A stretch of DNA of 64,000 nucleotides from Membranipora membranacea (taxonomy: Eukaryota > Bryozoa > Gymnolaemata > Cheilostomatida > Membraniporidae). Made by a program: the position numbers and the translations under genes. This document shows positions 12,545-25,610 of this stretch, piece by piece (within the stretch, counting starts at the first letter, position 1; every line of letters begins with the position of its first letter). The stretch spans positions 2,232,001-2,296,000 of the forward strand of contig OU612065.1 in the NCBI GenBank assembly GCA_914767715.1. The letters are read 5' to 3'. The notes below the pieces were generated by a model. It searched no databases. It saw only the letters and a program-made list of their open reading frames with translations, and had not been told where the DNA came from.

Positions 12545-12620
12545 ATGGGGATAGCTCAGTGCTAGAGGCGTGTGACTTAGGATCAAATGGACCTGGGTTC
12601 GAGCCCCACAGGGAGCACTG
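12545..12620 (+). mobile_element. tRNA-derived SINE head, copy 1
   Basis: Contains a box-A-like TAGCTCAGTGCTAGAG and a box-B-like GGGTTCGAGCCCC at tRNA-like spacing, the internal RNA polymerase III promoter. The flanks that should pair as the acceptor stem do not (GGGGATA against GGGAGCA), so this is not a working tRNA gene. An unrelated tail follows to about 12780. I infer a tRNA-derived SINE. Confidence 0.55.
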
Positions 12621-13639
12621 TTTGTCTAGTATTACCTGACTTGGCTGTCGCGGTCCATTCACCCTAGCCGACCTGGAACAATTAACGGATGCGGACTGGC
12701 ACATGTTCGAAGTCTTCAGAAATTGCTTGAACTTGCATGCATATAGTAGTACAGGCCTTCTGTAGTTGGCCCAAGTCCAGTACACGCAAAACCACTATAT
12801 TTTAGGCGAAAAGTAGTGACCTGTTGGGAATTTCATGGTATCTTCCCAAGTTTTGCAGATTGGTTCAAGACCGGTCAAGAGCATTGTCAATAATTTTTCC
12901 AAACCACCACATTTTAGAATAGTCAGTCAAGATTGCCTAGAAGTTAATACGCTCGCCTCTAGATTAGCCAACAGTGGTAATAAGGCCCTTAGCACTTCGG
13001 CTTACTTGCTGACTAGGATTTAATTAACGTGATCATTTGTGTTTATACCATCTGTATGCAGGTATAAAATCCACCTCTACCCTATTCAAGTGAAAACTGG
13101 CAGTGTCAGATCAAGCTTTGAGCAGCGCTTCCCGCTAAGCTCATAACCTGCAGTGACTTGGAGAAGTTGCAAGACTCGGTAGCTCATGCAACACAAGATC
13201 TATGATATGGTGATACAATAAAACACGTACCACCGACATACTCAAATATCGAGGGTCTGCCTACTGCAAATGTTTAAATAAGTAATAAGTAATAAATGAG
13301 TAATATATTGAAATAGCCAACTCTTTCCAGAAACATGGTACAAAAGCTCATCAGATTAATTGCATTGGTAAGCTGAGCAACAATTGCCTCATCAAATGCC
13401 TGTTATAGCAACAAGCCTTAGGACAATCATTTTGGTGTCAAATTTTTCTCACGATAAATATTCTATCAAATAACGGCGCTGCTTTTTAGCGGTCATTACT
13501 ATTCCCTTCGAAGTTGTATATTTGTTCATTTGCATCCGGGAAGCCTCAAATTATAGTCAATTTAAATCGAATTCTCCCTGACTTGAGAACCTTAGATGAG
13601 TCCTAAGTTTACTTTCATTATTTTAGTGTATCAGTAACG

Positions 13640-16600
13640 ATGGTATCAGAAAATGACATCGATCAACTTCCACTCCTAACAGCAGATACAAGTAAGTGAA
13701 TTCTCGATTGAAAGCTAGATTGACCGGTTTTCTTCTCTGAATTTCTTCTTCCCATTTTGTTAATTTCTTTATGTCATAAATGTTCTTAATTAAACACTAG
13801 ATAGAGAACATCAAGTCATAACGGGAGACATAATTTGGCAAGATGATAGGCTTACTGAAATTGTAGTTCATTTTCTTTCAGTACTTGAACTGCTCTCTGA
13901 TAGATATGCCAATGATGAGATATACACATGGGCTTGCACTACGTTGGTTGCAGTTAATCCCTACAAGGAGTTAGAACAGCTTTACTATCAGATTGCACAG
14001 CAGAAGTTCAGTGATACACTTTCCTCAGACTCTGTGAGTAGAGAGAAATAAAAATATGAATCACAGGGAAGCTGATAAAAACAGAATACTGCTTGATATT
14101 TTCTTCTTGCTTTAGACAATAAGAGTATTATAGGTTTTATAAAACAGTTGATTGATATAAGATATATAACATGATTTATATGTTTTCAGCCTCATATATA
14201 CAGCATTGCAGAAAGTGCTATCAACATAATAAAGCAGAGTTACTCGAGAAAATGTGATGCTAGTATAATAGTTAGTGGGGAGAGTGGTGCTGGAAAGGTA
14301 GGTCACTGCTCTGCTGTTAACGTCATATATTCATTTTCTTCGTCTTACCTTTATCTTCATCCAAGTTAAACAGTTTAATGTATATGCCAATATAGGTTTA
14401 GGTTACCAACAAACTATTGAAAAATTTTAAACTTGATATTTACACGTAATCTGATCAAGACCATCGTTTCTTCCGACATACTTTATTAATACACATATTA
14501 TCCGAGTTAGTCTCAAAATACGCATGACAACAAGGGGACTATATACTTACATACATTAGAAGTAACTCTGCCCTTAGCTAACGGCAGAGTAACTTCTAAT
14601 GTATGTAAGACGGATCTAACCTGATCTTCTAAGTATCTGAAATTTAATGAACCCCTGAACTTGGTTTCTTAACCTTATTATACAAAGAAAGTCCTTAGAG
14701 TCGAAATATTAATAAAAATATTAAAAAAACAGCTAACGAGTAACAGGCTTATGCCAGTAACGTGGCAAGATATTAAATGGACATCAACACAAAAGTTGTT
14801 TTTAGAGAAATGTAATAGATCATGGGCACTGTTTAAACATGTAATAGCTATCCGAAGTTGAATAATAATTCAAACACGACAGAAGTCTCACTAGTTCCCT
14901 ATGCCTTACCCTTGGAGTTATCATTGCTGCGTATCTCATATATTCTCAATAATACACAACCACGGATACAGTAAACAAGAAGGTCTTTTTGTCTCTTGAT
15001 GATTTGCAAATAAGGGGAAACTGGGATGATGGTAATAATATTGGCCCTACGATTTTCACATTATAAAATGAACAAGATGCTGATTACCTAAATATAAATC
15101 TTTTACCTGCAGACAGAAAACACTAAGCACCTACTGCGTTACCTGACAGTAGTGAGATCACAGCACAATTATTCCAGTAAGAGAGAGCAAGCTCAACGGA
15201 TTGAAGATCATATCCTTTCCTTCAGTCCTATGCTCGAATCATTTGGTATGGATGCTTTATTCAGCTCCCTGATTTGGGGAGTTTAAAGTTCCCATCAACG
15301 CAATAATGGTTAAGCAATGACCTGCAAATTGTTTACTATGAGGTGGCTTACCAATTTCATGATCCCTCAGCAAAGAAGTACTTCGCTCCACTGATTATTA
15401 ATTTTCTAATCACAGAGGTGTCCAACTTTAGCAAATTTTCTTTTTTTTAGGGAATGCATGTACAAGTTGTAATGATAACTCATCTAGATTCGGTAAGTAT
15501 ATAGTACTACAGTATGACGAGGATCAGGTCATAGTGGGAGCTCATATTCAGACTTATCTATTAGAGAAAACTCGAGTAGTCCATCAGAGCACAGGCAACT
15601 CCAACTTCCATATATTTTATCAGGTATGTATCAGCAGACTCAATCTCATATCTGACTGTCTACACAACTCCTTGGTCCGGAGAAAATGATTGAACACAAA
15701 CAAATTAACATAAGGACTGAGGAGTGAATATAATCAAGAAGTACTCCCTGATTATATGTTTTCCTGGCCTCCGGCCACTCGGACAATATTCTTATATTCA
15801 ATCAGGTGGTTATTTATAGATTATGGTTTATAGCAGCAGGGAGGTTAGGATATACCATAAACATATAAATACAGTATACAGTATTTATATGTTTATGGGA
15901 TATACCGTCAAATCCACCTTGATAGCAGTGTGGGGAGGGTTAACAACAAATTTGGAGTTTTCTGCCCGCCAGAGTGCTAAATATATTATTTATATCTATT
16001 CATGGTGTTGTTGAGGGATCGTTAATATTGAGGTTTCTGTTAGGCCTTGATTAAATCAAGGACTCTTTCCATTGAAAATTTTGTTGAATAGGTTTAGCTC
16101 ATCATTAGTTCTATGTCGCCTGGTAACTGTCAACTACACAATTATAACAGTCATTATTTAAAATCAAACACATCCTACCTTGATCCAACCCCTTTGTAAG
16201 GGTTTGTAGCCTACAATGATATTCAGTTTTTAGACGGATTATCAGATGAAGAAAGAGGGAAGTATCTAATAAGTGACACCACATCTTATAATTATGCTCT
16301 CACTCGCAGTCCACCCGAGGCTGGTAAGTTATCTTCTGCTGCTTATTTTACAAGTCATCCATAACAACTCTTACTTGATCAACGGTTTGTTTCATAATCT
16401 GCTGGAGAGGAATTGGAGTTAAGCCTCCAAGTCTCAGAGAAACATAACAGCCCTTGTGATATTACATCAGACGAATTATCCCTTTGAATACTCGATGTTT
16501 GATGGTTGATTATGTGTCGAGTAGATACTTTGCTTACAGGATGTAAGACACGTACATGGAATAAAACACTGCTAGCATGGCAAGCTGCTGGATTTTCTGA

Positions 16601-19600
16601 AAAAGACAAAGATCACATCTGTGCTGTATGTATTTCAATTTCAAATTTCCAGGACTCCTCATAACATCCGACCTGCTTTCATGATCATCTAGTTTTTACT
16701 GTTTGTGATTGATAGAAAATATCGCCAAACTCTGCTCAAGACCTTGTCCTAATATGAAGATTTATCTCCTTTTTTCTACAAAGAGGATAACTTGTAAAGT
16801 TTGTAACCCATGCATTGTAACCAGGCATATGTTTATGGCCAGAACATCCATACAAAAATATTGTATCACCCAGGGAAGACAGGTTCAGCTCAATTAACAG
16901 ATCAGTGAATATGGCTTTGAAGCCTCCAAGATATAATGTTAATCATAAATTTTTACCTGATATTTTTAGACACTTGGTGCTATTTTGTGCTTGGGAAATA
17001 TTGAAATAGTGCAGAACAGTACAGATGACACCATAAAGATAAAAGGTATTTACAATTTTTATATAAATAATTATAATCGAGATACAATTATAGCTCTGTC
17101 CATTTCAGCTACTCAGAAAAAAAAACGTACATTTATGTGTAGCACTGATCATGCGCTCTGTTTTGCAGATACTTCTGATGCTTTTATGGACAAAGTTAGT
17201 AATCTGCTTGGTATAGAGAGACGATCACTAGAGCAGACTTTACTGTACAGGAGGATCTCAGCGTCTCACGCTCGCAGGAGAAGTATATTCCACAAACCGT
17301 GCAGCTTAAGTGAATCTGTGTCGCGAAGAGATTGTGTAGCCAAATTTCTGTATGACAGGTGAATATGGATCTCTACCACTACATTTATTGACTTCCGCTC
17401 CTAAACAAATAATTATTAATTTTTGTTCTGCTATTGATGGCTTCATTGATAAACAATATTTATAGATTTGGCAGTGTGGCAATACTTGTGAATTATCATG
17501 GCCCTATATCCGTGTGGCATTTTTATTCACATTGTTTGATGGAACTTATCGTTTTAGATTGTTTCTCTGGCTTGTCGGGAAGATAAACTCACATATAAAA
17601 TGTGATGAATACAGCTCGTTTATCGGTGAGAATTAAATCACAAGTTACCGTTGTTATTATTTACTATGTTAGGTCTGAAGAATCTCTGAGCCACACATCT
17701 GAAAAGGTGGCAGAACTTGTTTGTGGAGGAGTATTAAACTTTGACTCGATAGAAGATAGTGTAATAGATAACAAAGACACAATAGGAATGTTTAGGTGTT
17801 TGATATTAATCTGGTTGTGACCTCACTGACTTCACAACTAGAGAGCCTATCAAGGTCCGCAGTGCCCCTGTGATATCCAAAAACAAAATAGATTGTCAAA
17901 TCATATCATACAGTCTATTTATAATCTATTAAGTAAGTTTTACAAGGCCTGAAAATGCGTAATATTGTGTATTCGTCTATTGTTCTGTATCTTTCTCAGG
18001 TCTGTTGGATATTTATGGTTTTGAGTCGTTCAGTGAGAACAGTCTGGAGCAGCTATGTATTAACTACGCTAACGAGAGGTTACAGCTCTACTTTGTACAT
18101 CATTACCTCAGAGATTTACAGGCTGAGTACACTGAGGAGATAATCCCATGGCAGCATGTGAACATGACGTCAGATAATGAGAGCTGTGTACGCCTCATGT
18201 CTGATAATCCTGGTATATTCAGCTTACTCAATGAGGTACGGTCTCTGTGGGTTAATAAAGTGAAAATATTCTGTGTCACTGCTATCCTAGTTAACTCAAA
18301 GCTCAAACTCTTTTTTTATTTGCTTTCTCTCAAAGATCAAAGCCATTATTATACACAATTCACCATCCACAAACCTACCTTTGTATTAACAAGTTTTGGA
18401 CAGATGTACTTTTACAGGTTTCTTATCATCTTTGTAGGAGTGTCAGCTAAACCGACTTGAAGCCCAAGATAACATATCAGAAAGACTCTCCTCTAGTCTA
18501 AGTGCACACTCCAACTTGGTCTCCACCCAAAAGGATGTCATGAAGAAAACATTCACAATTAAACACTACGCTCACCCAGTCCTTTATCGTACTGAAGCAT
18601 TGGTGGACAAAAATAAGGTAATAGAAGATGCCAGTTGAAATTGCCCGTTCCAATATACAGATCCAATTTTGCATACCGTATCACTCTTGAATGAATTGCT
18701 ATGGCTATTTTAGTGGACAAAAGTGTCAACTACTCCGGATAGGCTTGTCATTAAGCTAGTGGGATCTGGCTGATCCATCGCCACCCATTCTCATAAGATT
18801 ATTTGAGTGTGTAGTATGTATTTAGTATACGATACCATTACAAAAACAGTAAAAGCTACATGGTAGAAGTTTCTTGCAAGCTTCTGTGTTGACAGGGGTA
18901 GCAGACACACCAGTACTTGTTTTAAAATGTTGATTTAAATTATCAGCTGTCTGTGATTTTGTCCAGCAGTGCTGAGATACGCGGTTTCTTTTGCAGGATG
19001 CTGTTCCTGAAGACATCATTGCCCTTCTGAGTGAGAGTGAAAAACACTTCATTACTGGTCTGACCGATGGATGTCATAACCCACAGAGAGGAAAACAACA
19101 TAAGAAAACTGTGCTATCAAAGTTCAAGGTAACACACTAATTGCCTGTACTTTATTCGATAATATGCTGAACATAGCTTATTGGAATACAAATTGTTGTG
19201 TGGTGAAGTGATCACATTATATTCGATACTGTTACTGTAACTGATATATTGTGATGCGTAGGATGTTTTATTCCCGACAGCATAGTTTGGATGAGTTGCT
19301 GGTATTGTTGAGTAGTACGGAGTGTCAGTATGTACGATGTATTAAGCCCAACAAGCTGGCACAAGCTGGCGCATTCAATAAGCAGTATGTGGATAAGCAG
19401 CTCAAAGCCTGTGGTGTGATGGAGACAGTTAAGATAAGATGTCAGGCCCATGCTGTCAGGTGAGTATGAGATTGACTCAACATGAACCCTGTGTCTCAGT
19501 CACAGCTCGCATAGCTAACCTTCCAAGGCTTCACAATGAATTTCTCATTGTTGTGTTTATGTATTTCAAGGTTAATAAACTCGTGTCCATTTATAGCCAG

Positions 19601-22556
19601 CAATATTAAGGTGCGGCAATGGAAACACCATCCTATAACTGTTGCATTCTAAACATTCATTTAATCTTTAGTGTGTACAGTGTCACCAGCTGTATATTAT
19701 ACAGGGCCCTTTTGTTACCTAAGATTTCAAAGACTTGCTCATTTGTTATTTCATGGTTCAAATGGCTGACTTTGTAGACATTGTAGCTCAAAGTCATTGA
19801 TGACAAACGTTGAAATCCTCAAACTTACCTGTTCTTACCCCTCCATTTATTTCTATTTTACAGAATGAAATATGAGGATTTTTTTTCACTATACTCCGTC
19901 CTGCATAGTAGACAGTCACAATTCAAACTAGCTGACAAAGAGAATGACCTCGGTGTCACATCTACCCCGCTCACACCTCGTCAACGCAGGAGAACGTTAC
20001 TCCCTGTAGCTGATATCAACCAATCCCCTTCTATATTTATATCTGATTCTGGGATTCAAAATAAACAGACCACGCCCGGTATGTGGGAAGGCAGCCACAA
20101 TCGATCTGTTGCATTTTTCAACAAAGATTGGCTCAAAAAATCTTTTCTACTCACTCCATTCATTTTTCCTTGTCCAGCCATTAAACTCTTGTTTTGGCTT
20201 GGCTCATGAGATAAATGACTGGCATTCAATGATTCTGTCATTTCAAGAAAAGCGTTATCAGTTTAAGCCAGTTAGCAATTTAAATCTTTTGAACAAACTT
20301 GAACATTATCGGTTTTATGAACTTTGATGCATGTGTAGTTGATTGTGGAATCAGTATAGTGCATACATAGCGCCATATTTTGTGATTAATATTAGAAAAG
20401 ATAACCTCCCACTCAGTCTTAGTATGAATATGTGACCACTGAACAAAGCTGGCTTGACTACCAGAGTATGCCTCTTATCTTAAACCTCTTAATATGTTTC
20501 TTGAATTTTTGTGCGTCAAAAATACTACCAAGCATTGTCATTGAGAAGAATTTCTCATGATGGAGTCATTTTTATTTAATTTCTAGTGAAGAGTCATGCC
20601 AAGAGAAGCGTTACCAGCTTACTGAGGCATCTGCTTGGGCCATCTATGAGTAAATCTGTAAACTTTGGTACTACGAAACTTTTCATCAAGTCACAAGAGA
20701 CGGTCAGTTTACTCATATCTCAGGCTGAATATTAATCCTTCTGTGATCGTATCTTCATATTTACTCTTTTGACAAATTGATGTATACATTTTGTAGCTGT
20801 AGCTCAGTAACACTAGTTGATTCACATGGTTATCATGGTTAGTCACTCTGACTGACACATATTATTTTACAGCTTGATTATCTAGAAAGCGAAAAGAAGA
20901 AAAAGCTGAGTAGCTCAGCGTTCACCATACAATGTCTGTGGAGGAAGTACTCTACTATCAAAAACAAACAAATACAAAATCACGCAGCATCTGTCATAAC
21001 CCGGGGTAGGGATAACACTCTCCTTATTCTTTGTTTTAGTTCTTGAAAAAGTTTTGTCAAGACAGAAATTAAAAGTTTGAATATTTTATAAGGCACAAGT
21101 TTAATAATAATTGTCTAGACGACATTAAAGGCTGACAGTGATTATAATATTGTTTGGTTTACAAGCTGTGAGACAATGTAGAGACAGATTGGTGAAGCGC
21201 CGGACTGAAGTGCATAGATTAGCAGAGAGCAAACTGAGCACTGGAGACGACGATCCACTCAGAAATGTGACAGTCAGGCGGAGAAAGGCTATACACATAG
21301 AGGTCAAAGGTTAGTACACCAGAGTGATGTGTCAGCTATGTGTGCCCTTATACTACCAACATATGTAAGTACATCAGATAGTATAACAGAAAATATATCA
21401 GTGTGTATATAATTTGAACTATATATTATAGAGCATAAAGAAATGTTTTTGTGAGACCACACCGGAATTTATCTTTTTTTTTAATTAATCTACCTCAAAA
21501 TATTAATAATAACTGATAATCAAAAAGAGTAAGGGTTCGTCATCAATGTTTACTGTATGAGTAACGCTGATGTATCATGTGATCCCGTAGCTGATATTAA
21601 GTAATTATAGTTACATGGTTAATCTCCTGCCTAATCTCCTACCTAATCTCCTACCAGTCCAAAAGTCACATGACAGTACGTCACTAAGGTATAACTCATC
21701 ATCAGTAAGGGTTACCCTTGTTACTATGTATAGATTCAGTGGAAAGTGCTTTGTATCCCATTATATATTATCTCCTGATAAGCGATCTTAAGCCGGAATT
21801 AGAGTGATAACAGCCCGCCAAAGCTTAAGATAGCCATCCCTGATGAACAAATACCACACATTCCACATGTCCCACAAAATAAACGATGTAACTTCTACTT
21901 TAACCCCTGCCTTCCGATGAGTCTGTGTCAAGGACTCTCCCGAGTGGATGTTATGAAATTTTATTCCCATTTTAGACTATGGTGACAAAGTCCAATTATG
22001 GTCAGGGAGCCCCCATATACAAGATGATGTCACGTCTCAAATATCTCAAATCCACAGAAACAATATACACAGAAAGAATGGGATCATCTCAATACGTCAT
22101 ATCAGTAATGTATGAACTTTAATACGGTTATGTTCTTTTGTAATAAGAAAGTGAATTTGGTCTGATTTGTTCAACTAACTTGTTGGCATTTAATCAACAC
22201 TCTAAGCGTGTAAGGTGTTTTAAGATTTTCCAGCATATATGGTATATCCAGTTACTTTGTGAGATAATGAGACAAAACTCAATTATCAGTTAATCCAATA
22301 TCCTCTTTTCAAGGTTTTTTCTGTGTGGCCTGGGTCAGCTACTTTATGAATTGTGCCTTGCATCCAGCCAGCATGTTCACATGCGTATACGTATAACCTA
22401 TATGTTTGATAGATTGTTTTACAGACACGAGTGATATTTCACGTAAAGATGTCCAGCATGTTGAGGTACAGTCACATATACTCACAATCACATGTGAGCC
22501 ACAGTTTACTGGACTGTCTCGAGGATAGAGAGAAGTATATACGATCAGGGTTTTGA
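13640..22556 (+). CDS. MYO19: Unconventional myosin, class XIX
   Basis: Exons: 13640-13691, 13801-14033, 14190-14297, 15113-15245, 15451-15627, 16210-16323, 16540-16625, 16970-17045, 17169-17358, 17558-17625, 18000-18235, 18438-18617, 18997-19128, 19281-19459, 19864-20078, 20587-20702, 20873-21005, 21166-21309, 21976-22109, 22425-22556. All phases fit and give 945 aa (vertebrate MYO19 is about 970). Motor landmarks: P-loop GESGAGKT (125-132, split by an intron), switch [10 protein letters not shown] (183-191), switch [10 protein letters not shown] (416-423), actin-contact VRCIKPN (613-619), SH1 [10 protein letters not shown] (636-645), and an IQ motif near 784. [29 protein letters not shown] and [14 protein letters not shown] follow MYO19 closely. 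The family is an actin motor on the mitochondrial outer membrane, with a short basic tail after the IQ region. The exon 5 donor at 15628 (gtatca) is needed because the nearer gtatgt breaks the frame. The last two tail exons are the least certain. Confidence 0.9.
14546..14609. repeat. Hairpin in MYO19 intron 3
   Basis: The 27-base arms 14546-14572 and 14583-14609 are complementary with one mismatch near the middle, around a 10-base loop. The outer sequence is CTTACATACATTAGAAG. Probably a small foldback element; the intron (14298-15112) holds nothing else that I can name. Confidence 0.65.
15855..15898. repeat. Hairpin in MYO19 intron 5
   Basis: A perfect 18-bp inverted repeat, CCATAAACATATAAATAC at 15855-15872 and its complement at 15881-15898, around 8 bases. 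GATATA flanks both sides. Confidence 0.65.
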
Positions 22557-25500
22557 GGAGGTCAGATCTCACTATATCTGTGATTGAGATTTAAGCTGCA
22601 ATATTTTTTGACTGTTTAGATTTTTAGCTATGTCATCGATTTGTCAATGGAATGACATGTACCTTGTAACTGATGCATACATTATTGGTGAATATTCTAT
22701 GCACAAGTAGTCGCACCAGTAATGTGATTTTGTCTTGACATGATATCAATGATTAGTTTCACAGTAATTTGATATAATATTTAGATGTCCATTAAAAAGC
22801 ATCGCGATTTCTTGGTAGCTTTTAGTTTGTATTCAATGATGTGGTACTATATCAGAGAAAATTTAAAAGTTGAGGGCGATGGGTATTTTAATCAGGACAA
22901 AGTCATTTTATTCTTCATATTATAACAATGCTGGGAGGGCTGAAGGATTTTCTTCCATCACTGATATTTTACCTGAAAATACATACAGTGTTATTTAAAG
23001 TTTAGCTTACTGATATAGTAGCTGATTTGATTTAACTTACCATGATTTTTTTGCCATGATAGCATTGATGAAAGGTTTGTGAAATAGCTAATATTACTCT
23101 GTATAAAAATAGAGACATAAGACTGGACAAAATAACCAGGAACATATTTTCTACTACAGAAATAAAATGTATGCTCAAATTGGCAGCATCTTTAGCCTCT
23201 AACATAAAAATCTAATGATAACATTGTTTGCAGATGAAGAGACTTCCATGTCCTATAATACTAAATTTGGCGTAAATTTTGCTTAGTAAGAGTGATGTAG
23301 TTTGACCTTTGGTCGACTGATTCTCCGTCCTGCGCCCCTCACCACACCCAAGTTGATACTATGCATCGTGAATATCAGTTGACATAACCTCAGCGCATCG
23401 CCCCGGATTAAAGATACGTGTGTATGTGTGGTATTATATAACTATTCTCAGCAAAGCGTTGAAATGGATTTCTTATCACCATGTTAAGTGGTGTGCAGTG
23501 ATGGTTTGCTTCTTATGTATCTTTCTTGCCTCTCCCATTTTGTCTGGTTTAATCTTTCTTTTCATGATTGTAAATCACTTCAACCACTGCATTAACATTG
23601 GGAGTAGCTGAGAGTAAATTATCACAGATCACATCAGTAAACTTCTAAGAGTATTCGACAATGTCTTTGACCCTCCTTGCCAACCATGGAAACACCCTTC
23701 TGAAATCGAGGTGATAAAGTTAACCAACACACCACGCATAAGACTTTCAGTTCATAGGGAGATGGGAAAACACCAATAAGTAAATTTCACCATCATTGAC
23801 TACAATATCTCAATGCCTACTATAAGAGTGTGGATGGGGATATTATTCATTGCTTTGACTCTAACACCACCAATCAGCCTCCCATCTGAAGCATATTAGT
23901 ATATGAGAATCTAAATACTGAACATGCAAACTAGCGAGACTATGGTAGTTAGATATAAAATGATTTCATGCTGGTCATTGGCTGCTTGACTTATAGATGT
24001 AAGCTGAAATACACCATTGACCAAAGTGAAAAGCCAAGGATTCAATAAAGATTATAGACTGAGAATGTTTCTTTTACATCCCGGCAAACCCGCAGAGAAA
24101 TGAGGGAAATTATCTGAAATGATGGAACCTAATCAGTTTTCATAAATAAATACTATTTGAATCACTCTATGACATCACTGCGGAATAAAAGATAAATTCA
24201 TCCAATTAACCTCACTAGATATTTACAACAAAACATAATAATATATAAACTGCTATAGAAAATTGAGAAATATGGGAACAATAGGCATCATCTCTGACTT
24301 GTAAGCTGCAGAAAACAATGAAAATCAAGTTTCCAACATCAATGTCAGACTATCTTTATTTGCATTTGCATCTTCATAGATTGATTTGGTGAAATACGCT
24401 GATGATACTGTTTGCCATGAGTTCACTGTTACGACTTCCACTACACCGATAACGGGCGTTCAGGCATCTGAGTAGGCTTGGAATGTATGATGGCAGCCTC
24501 CAGAACTTCTGTGCAAATATTTGCTCAAAACTTTGCTATGGTGCTTTTTATCAATGGTTATCATCATAGACCAAAGATAGATCGGAGAACGTACATTTTA
24601 AGGATGGCTTAGAGCTCCTAGATTCAGCATATGTAGGGGATTTTAATTTTTGATGTTGGATGAAACATCTTAGGAAAATTGCTACCAACACCTCTCACCC
24701 TCTGAGTAACAGAGTGATTTTTAGACTACAGACAGTAAGAGCTACAGACAGTGAGAGCTAAATCTTACATGATTATTACATTTCAGCAACAAAAAGCTGA
24801 ATTTTATCAGCAGTATGAACATTCTAATTATCATGATGCTTAGTATTGTTATTAATAAATTTGAATCTGAAATTTCAAATCAAAATCCGAATGGGAAAAT
24901 GTGAGTATAAATTGAGCTTAGTTAAAATCGGTCCGAGTCCGACTTTCTATGTGAGGTTGTTGAGGTGCACCTAGAACAAACTAGTAAAACATTAAATAGC
25001 ATGTTTCTTTAAACTCTACAACATAAGATTTTATAATATGATATAATTCTACTTTATTGTGTGCGATTATGATATTTACAGCCTGTAGATGGATTTCACT
25101 ATATTATTTTAGATGAGTTGAATCTGCCATTGAATTCTTCGATCTGGAATGTTCAACTCATAAAAATTGGTCTGGTAGAACAAGATCTACATGGTATTCA
25201 GTTGTAGGACTGAGTCATACCAGTCTGTAGTTGTGTGGATAATCATGCCATAGCAGTTATGGGATTTTTATCTGCGAGGAGCTAAGTAAAGCATACATAG
25301 GCGTACAAATACCAACCAACCCAGTCGAGTGATAAGCAGCCCATGTATGAATGTACCACTACAAGTATAGACTCAACAGCTTCACTCTCCTTTTCTACAC
25401 ACCCATACTGGTAATTGATTTTGGGGCCAATCTATGTTTGCTCTCACTGATAAGGCATGCATATGATTAAGATATAAGAGGTGCGTGACGATAGAAGTGC

Positions 25501-25610
25501 TCACAGCGATCTCTGGGCGTGGTGGTAACACATCAAAAACTGACCATAGCAACCTCAACTTTTACTCAAACCACCTGCATAATTATACTTACTTGGATAC
25601 TTTCCTAAGA
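22557..25610. other. Intergenic stretch, no gene seen
   Basis: It is AT-rich with short frames only. A possible polyadenylation signal AATAAA near 23161 might serve the myosin gene. The only coding-like trace is a reverse-transcriptase fragment near 24.4 kb. Confidence 0.5.
24380..24470 (+). pseudogene. Reverse-transcriptase remnant (non-LTR type)
   Basis: The plus frame reads IDLVKYADDTVCHEFT (YADD at 24395-24406) bounded by stops at 24377-24379 and at the end of the fragment. YADD after a hydrophobic-Lys lead is the catalytic site of non-LTR retrotransposon reverse transcriptases; CR1/L2-like elements carry the similar KYxDDTT. A shifted frame after the stop reads AWNVW, where the family has a conserved AW. 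The copy is broken and short. Confidence 0.45.

Noticed and set aside
12545-12620. Functional tRNA gene
   Set aside because: Box A and box B are present but the acceptor stem does not pair; a SINE head is more likely. The same holds for 34622-34705.
12291-12785. 164-residue minus-strand frame
   Set aside because: It reads through a hairpin and the antisense of a tRNA-like SINE head; its WGSNPGP-like peptide is a common product of such repeats and no domain is seen.
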